NCBI RefSeq assembly: GCF_014640975.1
Contig: NZ_BMHO01000001.1
Coordinates: 692,166 to 756,165, forward strand
Source: Microbacterium faecale
Lineage (GTDB): Bacteria > Actinomycetota > Actinomycetes > Actinomycetales > Microbacteriaceae
Length of the DNA: 64,000 nt
Reading direction: 5' to 3'
The notes under the pieces are model-generated. The model made no database searches. It saw only the letters and a list, made by a program, of their open reading frames with translations, and was not told where the DNA came from. A program made the position numbers and the translations under genes. Each line of letters opens with the position of its first letter. Position 1 is the stretch's first letter. This document shows, in pieces, positions 1 through 8,098 of this stretch.

Positions 1-261
1 CGCTTCCAGGTGGTGGAGGACGGCGAACGCGGGGGCATCCGATATCGCGTGCGGATTGTTGCCATGGTTCGTTTCCACGAGCCAACGCGCTACCGCCCGC
101 GCATCGAACAGATCCTGTTCACCTCTTCTGCGAGCCGGTTCCGGAAACGGGTCGGAGCTTTCGTGCCCGAATCGACGGCGCCACGTAGTGACGACCTGGC
201 GCTTCACGTCGGCGAGGTCGGCGATGCCGGCCAGGCCAATGAGAAGATCGTCGATGGGCAT
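1..261 (-). CDS. 5' end of an unidentified gene (possibly DNA-methylase N-terminus)
   Basis: An open frame starts at ATG 261 and runs leftwards out of the window, giving the first 87 residues. The protein begins MPIDDLLIGLAGIADLADVK, followed by an arginine-rich TTWRRRF segment and a WLVETNHGNN segment. This reads like a small helix-turn-helix or MerR-like module that precedes a larger protein. From memory, similar N-termini occur on actinobacterial N-6 DNA methylases, but no catalytic motif is inside the window, so that is only a guess. The gene is divergent from the IclR regulator at 404. Confidence 0.5.
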   Translation of the reverse strand, partial: MPIDDLLIGLAGIADLADVKRQVVTTWRRRFGHESSDPFPEPARRRGEQDLFDARAVARWLVETNHGNNPHAISDAPAFAVLHHLEA

Positions 262-374
262 GGGGTGAGCGTATCGAGATGGTCAGACATCGGTGAACGA
301 AATCTTGATTAGACGCCTTATCGCTCATATGCCGCGAACGGCAAGGCGCGGTGTAATCTCTTCGCCGCCGGGTC

Positions 375-397
375 TCCCACTCACTGGGACGTAAAGT
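375..397 (+). promoter_or_regulatory. IclR promoter with operator TCCCACTCACTGGGA
   Basis: The inverted repeat TCCCA-N5-TGGGA lies at 375-389. A TAAAGT -10 box follows at 392-397, exactly six bases before ATG 404, so the transcript would be leaderless. The same TCCCA...TGGGA element recurs at 1163-1177 in front of pcaH. An operator just upstream of the -10 box suggests that the regulator represses its own gene (inference). Confidence 0.65.
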
Positions 398-403
398 GAG
401 CGC

Positions 404-1171
404 ATGGACGACCGTGCCAGCGAGGGGATGCTCGAGCGGAGTATGCGGATCCTGGCGTGCTTCGACGAAGACCACGACGCGCTCACTGCGGTCGAGATCG
501 GCGCGCGGACGGGGCTGTCGTCGTCGACGCTCCACCGGATCCTCGCCCAGATGATCGACCTCGGCATGATGGTGCGCGTCGGGGGACGCCGGTACGCGAT
601 CGGGTCGCGCCTGTGGGAACTCGGCGAGCTGTCGCCGCTCGCGCTGCGCCTGCGCGAGCCCGCGCTGCCGCACATGGTGCGGCTGTACGAGGCCACGGGT
701 GAGAACGTCCACCTCGCCGTCCTCGACGGGGAGGGGCCGCGTGCGGCGTCGGCGCTCTACGTGGGCAAGGTCACGGGCCACCAGTCGATCCCGCTGGTCA
801 GCCGCATGGGTGGGCGACACCTGCCCCACGCGGTCGGCGTCGGCAAGGCGATGCTGGCGGCGCACAGCGATGACTGGGTCCGCGAGTACTGCTCCGTTCC
901 GCTGGTGCGCGAGACGACGCGCACGATCACGGATCCGGAGCAGCTGCTCGCCGACATCAGGGTCACGCGCGCCCGCGGCTACGCCCTCGCACGTGAGGAG
1001 ATGACGCTCGGCAACATCTCCATCGCGGCGCCCCTCGGATCCGTGCCGGGACTGCCGATTGCGGCGATCGGCGTCGTGGTGCACATCGAGCGCGCTGACG
1101 AGCGGCGCCTCGCGGCCCTCGTTCGCCAGGCCGCGCACGAACTGACGAGGGAGCTCGTAGACTCCCACTGA
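404..1171 (+). CDS. IclR-family regulator of the pca operon
   Basis: The 255-residue protein has an N-terminal winged helix-turn-helix (about residues 10-65, with TAVEIGARTGLSSSTLHRIL as the recognition part) and an IclR effector domain to the end, which carries the PLVSRMGGRHLPHAVGVGK segment typical of the family. IclR proteins of the PcaR/PcaU/PobR group respond to aromatic acids or pathway intermediates. The gene sits directly upstream of, and on the same strand as, pcaHGBDC, so control of protocatechuate catabolism is the obvious role. Matching palindromes lie in front of this gene and across its stop codon. Which effector it binds, and whether it activates or represses pcaH, cannot be read from sequence. 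Confidence 0.85.
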   Translation: MDDRASEGMLERSMRILACFDEDHDALTAVEIGARTGLSSSTLHRILAQMIDLGMMVRVGGRRYAIGSRLWELGELSPLALRLREPALPHMVRLYEATGENVHLAVLDGEGPRAASALYVGKVTGHQSIPLVSRMGGRHLPHAVGVGKAMLAAHSDDWVREYCSVPLVRETTRTITDPEQLLADIRVTRARGYALAREEMTLGNISIAAPLGSVPGLPIAAIGVVVHIERADERRLAALVRQAAHELTRELVDSH

Positions 1172-1177
1172 GTGGGA
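1163..1177 (+). promoter_or_regulatory. Operator TCCCACTGAGTGGGA upstream of pcaH
   Basis: This is a perfect palindrome with 7-bp arms around a single central base. It overlaps the IclR stop codon (1169-1171) and lies about 70 bp before the pcaH start. Its outer arms match the operator in front of the IclR gene. It is probably the binding site through which the adjacent IclR protein controls pcaHGBDC. Confidence 0.65.
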
Positions 1178-1246
1178 ATCATCTCGCGCGAATCGCCGAT
1201 CGCGCGTCACGCTGGAGAACACACCCCGCTGTCGAAGGAGACGCAG

Positions 1247-2065
1247 ATGACAGACACCCCAGGGGCCGCCGCACCTGAATCGCTGCTCGCCGCGCCGGAT
1301 CAGGTCACGCAGTCCGAGATCACCCAGGAGATCCAGGATCTCCACGCGAGCTACGCCGAGCGCGTGGCGGCGGGCGAGAGCCTTCCGAAGACGATGCGGG
1401 ACTTCCCGCCGTACCGGTCGAGCATCCTGCGTCACCCGACCAAGGACCCCCGACTCGTCGACCCCGAGACGATCGAGCTGTTCAGCCCCGCCTTCGGGCA
1501 GCGCGACGTCGCCGCGATCGAGAGCGACCTCACGCTGCAGCACACCGGCGAGCCGCAGGGCGAGCGGATGACGATCGAGGGCTACGTGAAGGACAGTTGG
1601 GGGCGCCCCGTCGCCTCCCAGCTCGTCGAGATCTGGCAGGCCAACGCCGCGGGGCGCTACATCCACCAGCGCGACCAGCACCCGGCGCCGCTGGACCCGA
1701 ACTTCACGGGAGCTGGCCGCGTCGTCACCGACGCGAACGGGTACTACAAGTTCACGACGATCAAGCCCGGCCCGTACCCGTGGAAGAACCACGTCAACGC
1801 GTGGCGCCCCGCGCACATCCACTTCTCGATCTTCGGGTCGGCCTTCACGCAGCGCATCGTGACGCAGTCGTACTTCCCCGGAGATCCGCTGTTCGCCCTC
1901 GACCCGATCTACAACACGATCCGCGAACAGGCAGATCGAGACCGACTGATCGCGGCGTACGATCATGACCTGACGGTGCCGGAGTTCTCGATGGGCTACC
2001 GGTGGGACATCGTGGTCGACGGGCCCGATGCCACGTGGACCGAATCTGAGGAGGGGGACCACTGA
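1247..2065 (+). CDS. pcaH: Protocatechuate 3,4-dioxygenase, beta subunit
   Basis: This 272-residue intradiol dioxygenase subunit cleaves protocatechuate to 3-carboxy-cis,cis-muconate together with the alpha subunit. The four non-heme Fe(III) ligands can be picked out: Tyr138 (GRYIH), Tyr177 (GPYPW), His190 and His192 (RPAHIHFS). Their spacing of 39, 13 and 2 residues equals that of Pseudomonas PcaH (108/147/160/162). ATG 1247 was chosen because GAAGGAG precedes it. An earlier in-frame start at 1172 would fall inside the operator. The gene overlaps pcaG by one base and heads the operon pcaHGBDC. Confidence 0.95.
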   Translation: MTDTPGAAAPESLLAAPDQVTQSEITQEIQDLHASYAERVAAGESLPKTMRDFPPYRSSILRHPTKDPRLVDPETIELFSPAFGQRDVAAIESDLTLQHTGEPQGERMTIEGYVKDSWGRPVASQLVEIWQANAAGRYIHQRDQHPAPLDPNFTGAGRVVTDANGYYKFTTIKPGPYPWKNHVNAWRPAHIHFSIFGSAFTQRIVTQSYFPGDPLFALDPIYNTIREQADRDRLIAAYDHDLTVPEFSMGYRWDIVVDGPDATWTESEEGDH

Positions 2066-2622
2066 TGGCCGAGAAGACCCTGGAGCCCACGGCGGGCCAG
2101 ACAGTTGGGCCGTTCTTCAAGTTCGGCGTCGAGTTCGACGACATGCACGAGGTGGCCTTCCCGCACAGCCCGGGCGCGATCGTCCTCGGCGGCACCCTCA
2201 CAGACGGCGACGGCAACGCGATCCCCGACTCGGTGATCGAGATCTTCAGTGCTGACACGGACGGGGCCGTGCCCACCGCACGCGGCACCCTCGCGCGCGA
2301 CGGCCACTCGTTCACCGGCTTCGGACGCACGTTCACGAACGACGAGGGCCAGTACGAGTTCTGGACGAGGAACCCGGGCGCGACCGACGACGGGAAGCCG
2401 CCGTTCTTCGCCGCGATCGTCTACGCGCGCGGTCTGCCGGACAAGCTGCACACCCGCATCTACCTCCCCGAAGCCGTCGAAGCGGGGCAGACGGACGCGC
2501 TCCTGTCGTCGCTCAGCGACGACGAACGCGCAACGCTCGTCGCCACGCGCACCGCAGACGGCTACCTGCGTCACGACATGCGCCTGCAGGGCGAGAACGA
2601 GACCGTGTTCATTGCCTACTGA
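2065..2622 (+). CDS. pcaG: Protocatechuate 3,4-dioxygenase, alpha subunit
   Basis: This 185-residue protein begins with a typical PcaG start (TAGQTVGPFFKFGVEF). It carries the intradiol beta-sandwich but lacks the Tyr/Tyr/His/His iron set, as expected for the non-catalytic alpha chain. PcaG contributes to the active-site wall and assembles with PcaH. The ATG overlaps the pcaH stop codon, so translation is probably coupled and the subunits made in equal amounts. The 3' end overlaps the inferred pcaB start. Confidence 0.94.
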   Translation: MAEKTLEPTAGQTVGPFFKFGVEFDDMHEVAFPHSPGAIVLGGTLTDGDGNAIPDSVIEIFSADTDGAVPTARGTLARDGHSFTGFGRTFTNDEGQYEFWTRNPGATDDGKPPFFAAIVYARGLPDKLHTRIYLPEAVEAGQTDALLSSLSDDERATLVATRTADGYLRHDMRLQGENETVFIAY

Positions 2623-3961
2623 CGCGCCCTTCGACACCGGCCTGACCTCGCCTGTTTCAGCGGGGCGGGATCAGGCCGTGTCGGACGGTGCCCTTCTCGC
2701 CGCGCTCGTCGACGCCGAGGTCGCCCTGACTCGCGCCCTCGTCGAGCGCGGTATCGCCCCCGCCACCGCGGATCCGTCCGCCTTGCGTGAGGTCGAAATC
2801 GACCCGGCCGCGCTCGCGCGCGATGCCGTCGCGGGCGGCAACCCCGTGATCCCCCTCGTGAAGGCCCTGCGCGCAGGCGCCCCGGAGTCGCTGCGGGACT
2901 GGATCCACACCGGCGCGACGAGCCAGGACATCCTCGACACCGCGCTCATGGTCGTCGCTCGCGATGCCGGGTACGCCGTGCTGAAGGACCTCGTCCGCGT
3001 GAACGAGGCGCTCGCCGCGTTCGCCGCTGCCCACCGGGGCACCGTCGCCGCCGCGCGCACGCTCACGCAGCATGCGGTGCCGACGACGATCGGGCTGCGC
3101 GCAGCGAACTGGCGTCGCGGCCTCGCCCGTGCGATCGACCGGCTGGACGACGCTCTCGCCCAGCTTCCGGCTCAGCTCGGCGGCGCGGCGGGGACCATGG
3201 CGGCCCTCGCGGAGCGCGTGCGCGCGCGCGGCTCCACGGACGATTCTGCAGAACGACGGCAGGAAACCGCGGACGGCGCCGACTCCGACGGACTGTCCCG
3301 CGAGCGACCGGACGCTCCCGTACTCGTGCAGGAGGTCCGCCGGGCGTACGCCGCAGCGATCGGCCTGCAGCACACCGACACGCCGTGGCACACGCAGCGC
3401 TGGCCGATCACCGAGCTGGGCGACGCCCTGACGCAGGCGATCGATGCGCTCGGCAAGATCGCGACCGACGTGGCGACCGCGTCGCGCACCGAGATCGGCG
3501 AGCTCTCCGAGCCCACGGGCGGCGGATCCAGCGCGATGCCCCAGAAGCAGAACCCGACCCGCAGCGTGATGGTCCGCTCGGCCGCGCTTCGCGCGCCGCA
3601 GCTGAACGCCACCCTCCATCTCGCGTCAGCGCTCGCCGCGGACGAGCGCCCCGATGGCGCGTGGCACGCGGAGTGGCCGACGCTGCGCGAGTTGCTGCGC
3701 CTCGCGCTCGGCAGCGCGTCGCACGCCGCCGACCTCACCGAGGGCTTGCGCGTCGACCGCGACGCCGTGGACCGCACCCTCGCCGCGACCGGCGGGCTCA
3801 TCGTCTCCGAGCGACTGGCCGTTGCGCTCGGCCGCGAACGCGCGGCAGAGGTGGTCGCCCGCGTCGCCGACGGCGTGCCGATCGCCGACCTCGTCGCCCC
3901 GGAGTTGTTGGATCCGGAAGACTACATCGGTCTCTCAGGCCCGTTCACCGATCCCGAATGA
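2612..3961 (+). CDS. pcaB: 3-carboxy-cis,cis-muconate cycloisomerase
   Basis: This member of the fumarase/aspartase superfamily converts 3-carboxymuconate to gamma-carboxymuconolactone. The family signature GGGSSAMPQKQNP lies near residue 305, and HTGATSQDILDTALM is the substrate-binding segment. The family N-terminus DTGLTSPVSAG requires a start upstream of it. The only suitable codon is TTG 2612, which overlaps the end of pcaG, giving 449 residues. An extra polar stretch of about 30 residues (roughly 205-235, rich in D, E, R and S) lies after LAERVRARG, where most PcaB proteins have a short loop. The active-site segments are intact, so it is probably functional. Confidence 0.9.
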   Translation: MPTDAPFDTGLTSPVSAGRDQAVSDGALLAALVDAEVALTRALVERGIAPATADPSALREVEIDPAALARDAVAGGNPVIPLVKALRAGAPESLRDWIHTGATSQDILDTALMVVARDAGYAVLKDLVRVNEALAAFAAAHRGTVAAARTLTQHAVPTTIGLRAANWRRGLARAIDRLDDALAQLPAQLGGAAGTMAALAERVRARGSTDDSAERRQETADGADSDGLSRERPDAPVLVQEVRRAYAAAIGLQHTDTPWHTQRWPITELGDALTQAIDALGKIATDVATASRTEIGELSEPTGGGSSAMPQKQNPTRSVMVRSAALRAPQLNATLHLASALAADERPDGAWHAEWPTLRELLRLALGSASHAADLTEGLRVDRDAVDRTLAATGGLIVSERLAVALGRERAAEVVARVADGVPIADLVAPELLDPEDYIGLSGPFTDPE

Positions 3962-3970
3962 AGGAGCATC

Positions 3971-4753
3971 GTGGCACGTCCGGATCTCGCCGTCACTGAG
4001 CCCATCGGCGCCGAGGGCGCGCCCCTCATCGTCCTCGGACCCTCGCTCGGCACCGCGAGCGCGGTGCTCTGGGAGGACGTCGTGCCGATCCTGGCCCAGC
4101 GCTTCCGCGTCGTGACCTGGGACCTGCCCGGCCATGGCGCCTCGAAGCCGCCGACCGGGCCGTTCACGGTCGAGGACCTCGCCGATGCCGTGGCGGACGC
4201 CGTGCGTTCCCTCGGCGAGCCCGTCTTCGCGGCCGGCGTCTCGCTCGGCGGCGCCGTCACCCAGGCGCTCGCCATTCGTCACGGCGATCTCCTGCGCGCG
4301 GTCGCCGTCGTCTGCAGCGGTCCCAACTTCGCCGCCGGGGCCGAGGCCTGGCTCGAGCGCGCGGCCACGGTGCGCGCGCAGGGCACGCCCGTGCTGATCA
4401 GCGCGTCCGCGGGCCGCTGGTTCGCTCCGGGATCCATCGCCGCGCGCCCCGACATCACGGGCCGACTGCTGCACACGCTGTCCGACGCCGACGACGAGGG
4501 GTACGCCGCGTGTTGTGAGGCGCTCGCGGAGTTCGACGTGCGCGACCAGCTCGGATCCGTCACCCGGCCGATGCTGGTGATGTACGGATCCGACGACACC
4601 GCGACGCCGAAGGCAGACTCCGAGGCGATCGCCGCGGCCGTGCCTGACGCGCGCCTTGTCGGGATCGACGACGCGGCGCACCTCGCGCCCGCAGAGAAGC
4701 CGGTCGAGGTCGCGACCGAGCTGGTGACGTTCTTCGAAGGGAGCAGCCGATGA
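3971..4753 (+). CDS. pcaD: 3-oxoadipate enol-lactonase
   Basis: This 260-residue alpha/beta hydrolase opens beta-ketoadipate enol-lactone to beta-ketoadipate. The nucleophile is Ser91 in GVSLGG, the acid lies in the MYGSDDT segment, and the catalytic His is about residue 237 (DDAAHLAP). The start is GTG 3971, preceded by GAAGGAG. In Streptomyces and Rhodococcus this activity is often fused to PcaC as PcaL. Here the two are separate, with ATGA overlap to pcaC. The genes that would complete the pathway (CoA transferase and thiolase) are not in the window. Confidence 0.9.
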   Translation: MARPDLAVTEPIGAEGAPLIVLGPSLGTASAVLWEDVVPILAQRFRVVTWDLPGHGASKPPTGPFTVEDLADAVADAVRSLGEPVFAAGVSLGGAVTQALAIRHGDLLRAVAVVCSGPNFAAGAEAWLERAATVRAQGTPVLISASAGRWFAPGSIAARPDITGRLLHTLSDADDEGYAACCEALAEFDVRDQLGSVTRPMLVMYGSDDTATPKADSEAIAAAVPDARLVGIDDAAHLAPAEKPVEVATELVTFFEGSSR

Positions 4754-5145
4754 GCCGTCCGATGGGTGAGGGAATCACCGATGCCGAGCGCTATGACAAC
4801 GGCATGGTCGTGCGCCGTGAGGTGCTGAGCGACGAGCACGTCGACCGTGCCACCGCGAACCAGACGCCGCTGACGGAGGAGTTCCAGGACTTCATCTCGC
4901 GCTATGCGTGGGGCGAGATCTGGACGCGCCCCGGCCTGGAGCGACGCATGCGGTCCGCGGTCGTCATCACGGCCCTCATCGCCCACGGTCACAACGAGGA
5001 GCTGGCGATGCATCTCCGCGCGGCGCTGCGCAACGGCCTCACGGTGGACGAGGTCAAGGAGATTATCCTGCAGTCCGCGATCTACTGCGGAGTCCCATCC
5101 GCCAACACCGCGTTCCGCATCGCGCAGGAGGTCTACGGCGAGTAG
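4750..5145 (+). CDS. pcaC: 4-carboxymuconolactone decarboxylase
   Basis: This 131-residue protein of the carboxymuconolactone decarboxylase/AhpD fold converts gamma-carboxymuconolactone to the enol-lactone used by PcaD. Recognisable segments are RYAWGEIWTRPGLERRMRSA and the C-terminal EIILQSAIYCGVPSANTAF. Its length is normal for a stand-alone PcaC. The ATG overlaps the pcaD stop codon. It is the last gene of pcaHGBDC. Confidence 0.93.
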   Translation: MSRPMGEGITDAERYDNGMVVRREVLSDEHVDRATANQTPLTEEFQDFISRYAWGEIWTRPGLERRMRSAVVITALIAHGHNEELAMHLRAALRNGLTVDEVKEIILQSAIYCGVPSANTAFRIAQEVYGE

Positions 5146-5230
5146 GGCCGTGGTCGGTGAGCGATGGCGGGTCGGGCGCCCGGTGAGCGACGACAACGCA
5201 GCGAGGAACGCGGCGGACTACGCTGGGGGC

Positions 5231-5911
5231 ATGCGCGAGATTCGTGAGCTGGACACTGTCGAACTGATTCTCGAGGCGCAGGGGGTGCTCGACGCGATCC
5301 GTGGACCCGAGCGGGTTGTGGACGCCGGCACGCTGCGCGCTCTGCAGCAGTCGGGCAACTACGCCGTCGGGTTCTTCGACGAGGGCCGCATGGTCGGCGC
5401 CTCGGTGGCGTTCTTCGGCGAGCCCTCGAGCCGATCGATGCACTCGCACATCACTGCGCTGCTGCCGGAGTTCCGTGGCCGCGGCTGGGGCCGCGAACTT
5501 AAGGAGCACCAGCGTCAGTGGGCGCTCTCACGCGGCGTCGGCAACGTGACGTGGACATTCGATCCGCTCATCGCCCGCAACGCCCACTTCTTCCTCACGG
5601 TGCTGGGCGCGAAGGTCACGGGCTACGCCGTGAACCAGTACGGAATCTTCGGCGGCGGTGACGCGGGCGACGAGAGCGACCGCCTCGACGTCAAGTGGGC
5701 GCTCGCCGACATCGCGAAGCATCCGCAGAACGGCGACGTCGTCGAGACGCTCTCGATTCCGCGCGATGTCGAGCAGATGCGTCGCGAGGATCCCGCCGAG
5801 GCCCATTCGTGGCGCATGAAGTTGCGACGCGAGATGGCGGTGCTCACGAACCGCGGGCTCAAGATCGGCGGCTTCGAGGCCGACCGCGGCTACATGTTCG
5901 TCGCGAAGTAG
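5231..5911 (+). CDS. GNAT-superfamily acetyltransferase (COG3375-like)
   Basis: The 226-residue protein has an acetyl-CoA-binding GNAT core. The pyrophosphate-binding stretch is LLPEFRGRGWGRELKEHQRQWA (split LLPEFRGRGWG / RELKEHQRQWA), followed by WTFDPLIARNAHFFL. This pattern is typical of the predicted acetyltransferases grouped as COG3375. The substrate is unknown. ATG 5231 is favoured because TACGCT at 5219-5224 lies six bases upstream, as in other leaderless starts here. In-frame GTG codons further upstream have weaker support. It has its own promoter and is not obviously part of the pca operon. Confidence 0.8.
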   Translation: MREIRELDTVELILEAQGVLDAIRGPERVVDAGTLRALQQSGNYAVGFFDEGRMVGASVAFFGEPSSRSMHSHITALLPEFRGRGWGRELKEHQRQWALSRGVGNVTWTFDPLIARNAHFFLTVLGAKVTGYAVNQYGIFGGGDAGDESDRLDVKWALADIAKHPQNGDVVETLSIPRDVEQMRREDPAEAHSWRMKLRREMAVLTNRGLKIGGFEADRGYMFVAK

Positions 5912-5962
5912 TGCTCAGCGCCGGGAAGTAACGCGCCGCACCGCGAGGCACCGCTCCCGTTT

Positions 5963-6090
5963 GGGTCGCCACACTTTGCACTCCCGCACGTGCTTTCGTC
6001 GCAATCTCTGGCGACCCATTCGTCGGCCAGGCAATGGGTCGCCAGAGATTGCAGGTTGACGCGCCGAATCGGTGCAATGTGTGGCGACCC
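5963..6090. repeat. Nested inverted-repeat element (four 17-18-bp units)
   Basis: Four related units lie between two convergent genes: GGGTCGCCACACTTTGCA (5963-5980, plus), GGGTCGCCAGAGATTGC (6001-6017, minus), GGGTCGCCAGAGATTGCA (6036-6053, plus) and GGGTCGCCACACATTGCA (6073-6090, minus). The inner pair forms a perfect hairpin of about 20 bp with a 12-base loop, and the outer pair can form a second stem around it. It could serve as a bidirectional terminator or be a REP/MITE-like repeat. There is no reading frame in it. Confidence 0.8.
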
Positions 6091-6105
6091 AGCAGGGGGA
6101 TGCGC

Positions 6106-7551
6106 TCAGCGCCGCGGCATCGAGGTGTATTCCTCATCGGCGCGTGCGCGCGGGATGAAGAACGTCAGGACGAGCGCGACGAGCGCCGCGGCGATGGCGA
6201 TCCAGAAGCAGGTCGCGAACGCTGCCGCTGTGGGGACGCCGACGCCGTTGCGCGGAACGCTCATGGCGGCGAGGACGCCGCCCATCACGGCGGCGGCGCT
6301 CGAGGTTCCGACCGAGCGGAAGAGCGCGTTGAGCCCGTTCGAGACGCCCGTCTCGTTGGCGGGGACGGATCGCATGATGATGATCGGCATCGCCGCGAAC
6401 GAGAAGGCGATGCCGACGCCGATGAGGCAGTTCGCGATGACGATGTGCCAGACCTCGGACGACCAGAGCAGCACGAAGGCATAGGCGATGACGATCGCGA
6501 TGGTGCCGAGCATGAACAGCACACGCGGCCCGAGCAGGCGCTCCAGACGACCCGACAGCGGAGCGAGGCTCATCATGATCAGGCCCGACGGCATGATGCA
6601 CAGCGCCGCCTCCATCAGCGAGAGGCCGAACCCCACCCCGGTGTCGGCCGGCAGTTCGAGGAGCTGTGGGAACGAGATGTTGGATCCGAACAGCGCGAAC
6701 CCCATGCCGATCGCCGCGACGTTGGTGATGAGGACGGCGGGGCGGGCGGCGACGCGCAGGTCGACGAGTGGTTCGTCGACGCGAAGCTGATACCAGCCCC
6801 ACACGAGCAGGGCGATGACGCCCCCGGCCACGGAGCTGAGGGCCATCGGAGACAACCACCCCCAGTCGGCCCCCCGCGAGACGTAGAGCAGGAGCCCGGA
6901 GAGGCCGATCGCGAGGCCGACGGCGCCGACGACGTCGATCCGCCCCGGATACAGGATCGTGTCGATCGGCACGACGATCCAGACCGCCACGAAGCCGATG
7001 ACGCCGAGCGCGAGCGACATCCAGAACAGCATGTGCCAGTCGTAGTTCTCGGCGACGAAGGCGGACATGGGCAGGCCGACCGCGCCGCCGACGCCCATCG
7101 TGGCGCTCATAAACGCGATCGCCGTGCTGAGCCGGGCGGGAGGGAGGACGTCCCGCATGACGGCGATGCCGAGCGGGATGACACCGGAGGCGATCCCTTG
7201 CAGACCGCGGCCGATGATGATGCCGATGATCGACTGCGACAGGGCCGCGATGAGCGACCCGAGGATGAGCGCGCACAGCAGGATGAGAATCACGCGCCGC
7301 TTGCCGAACATGTCGCCCAGACGCCCGGAGATGGGGGTGGCGACGGCGGCGACGAGGAGCGTGATCGTGACGACCCATGTGGTGTCTTCGCGTGACGCGT
7401 TCAGCAGGTGCGGCAGTTCGGCCTGCAACGGCACGACGAGCGTGTACATGAACGCGGAGCTCAGACCATTGAAGGCGAGCGCGGCGACGATCGCCCACCC
7501 GGGTGCGCGACGGGTGAGCCGCTTGCGGGAACTCTCACCGTCGTCGTTCAC
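6106..7551 (-). CDS. MFS drug:H+ antiporter-type transporter (DHA2-like)
   Basis: The roughly 481-residue membrane protein has many hydrophobic segments, a GRLGDMFGKRRVILI loop (MFS motif A) after the second helix, and a GLPMSAFVAENYDWHMLFW motif-C-like region. About 14 helices are expected, as in DHA2 efflux pumps. These export drugs, biocides or metabolites in exchange for protons. The start is uncertain. ATG 7554 is possible, but the next codon, GTG 7551, has TAGGCT exactly six bases upstream, matching leaderless starts elsewhere. No regulator lies next to it, and the substrate is unknown. Confidence 0.85.
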   Translation of the reverse strand: MNDDGESSRKRLTRRAPGWAIVAALAFNGLSSAFMYTLVVPLQAELPHLLNASREDTTWVVTITLLVAAVATPISGRLGDMFGKRRVILILLCALILGSLIAALSQSIIGIIIGRGLQGIASGVIPLGIAVMRDVLPPARLSTAIAFMSATMGVGGAVGLPMSAFVAENYDWHMLFWMSLALGVIGFVAVWIVVPIDTILYPGRIDVVGAVGLAIGLSGLLLYVSRGADWGWLSPMALSSVAGGVIALLVWGWYQLRVDEPLVDLRVAARPAVLITNVAAIGMGFALFGSNISFPQLLELPADTGVGFGLSLMEAALCIMPSGLIMMSLAPLSGRLERLLGPRVLFMLGTIAIVIAYAFVLLWSSEVWHIVIANCLIGVGIAFSFAAMPIIIMRSVPANETGVSNGLNALFRSVGTSSAAAVMGGVLAAMSVPRNGVGVPTAAAFATCFWIAIAAALVALVLTFFIPRARADEEYTSMPRR

Positions 7552-7675
7552 CATCTGAGCCTATCGAACGCGGCGGAGCGGGCGTCCATTCCGTGCGCGG
7601 TACATAACGCGAGATCGCCGTCATACTCGGTCTCGACCCTGTTGCTGCGACGGGCGTCTCGCGTACCGTGGCGCC

Positions 7676-8071
7676 ATGACGATCGCCGACGACTGGATCC
7701 CGCACCGCCGCGCCTCCGATCGCGAACTCGTGGGGTGGATCCGCCCCGTCGGCGACGTCTGGCAGGCGATGTCGTTGTTCGCGCAGCCCATCACGGATCC
7801 GGTCGACTGGGACGTCGCCGAGGACGCGCTCGAGAACGCGAGCCTCGCGTGGATGGCCGAGCCGTGGATCCTCGTACGCGACGGACAGCCGATTCGCGTG
7901 CGTCTGACCGAGTTCCGCCCGGACATCGACGGATCCCCGGGAAGAGTCGTCGTGAAGACCGACGACTTCGGCGCGATCGACGTTCCGTACGAGCTGATCG
8001 CGTTGCCATGGCCGCCGCCCGCTGAGCTGCGGCCGCTGACCGAGGCGGATCGCGTGGCGCCCTGGCGATAA
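7676..8071 (+). CDS. Conserved protein of unknown function
   Basis: The soluble, acidic and tryptophan-rich 131-residue protein contains WIRPVGDVWQAMSLFAQPI and a proline-rich IALPWPPPAELRPL tail. No domain was recognised. TACCGT at 7664-7669 lies six bases before the ATG, so it is probably leaderless. Good codon use and no frame problems support a real gene. It is divergent from the MFS gene and precedes the toxin-antitoxin pair, with no clear functional link to either. Confidence 0.7.
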   Translation: MTIADDWIPHRRASDRELVGWIRPVGDVWQAMSLFAQPITDPVDWDVAEDALENASLAWMAEPWILVRDGQPIRVRLTEFRPDIDGSPGRVVVKTDDFGAIDVPYELIALPWPPPAELRPLTEADRVAPWR

Positions 8072-8079
8072 TGCCTTAG

Positions 8080-8098
8080 CTAGGCTAGACTAGAAAAC
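8080..8098 (+). promoter_or_regulatory. Toxin-antitoxin promoter with three CTAG repeats
   Basis: Three CTAG tetramers are spaced five bases apart (8080, 8085, 8090) just before the antitoxin ATG at 8099. TAGACT (8086-8091) can act as the -10 box of a leaderless transcript. CTAG is generally rare in bacterial DNA, so the cluster is a good candidate for the autoregulatory operator of the pair. Confidence 0.55.

Noticed and set aside
119..2062. Long minus-strand open frame (647 codons) opposite the IclR and pcaH genes
   Set aside because: Arginine-rich composition, no recognisable motif, and exactly antisense to well-conserved genes; a high-GC shadow frame.
6034..7395. Plus-strand open frame of 453 codons
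   Set aside because: Antisense to the MFS transporter; highly charged repetitive D/E/R/H sequence typical of a shadow.
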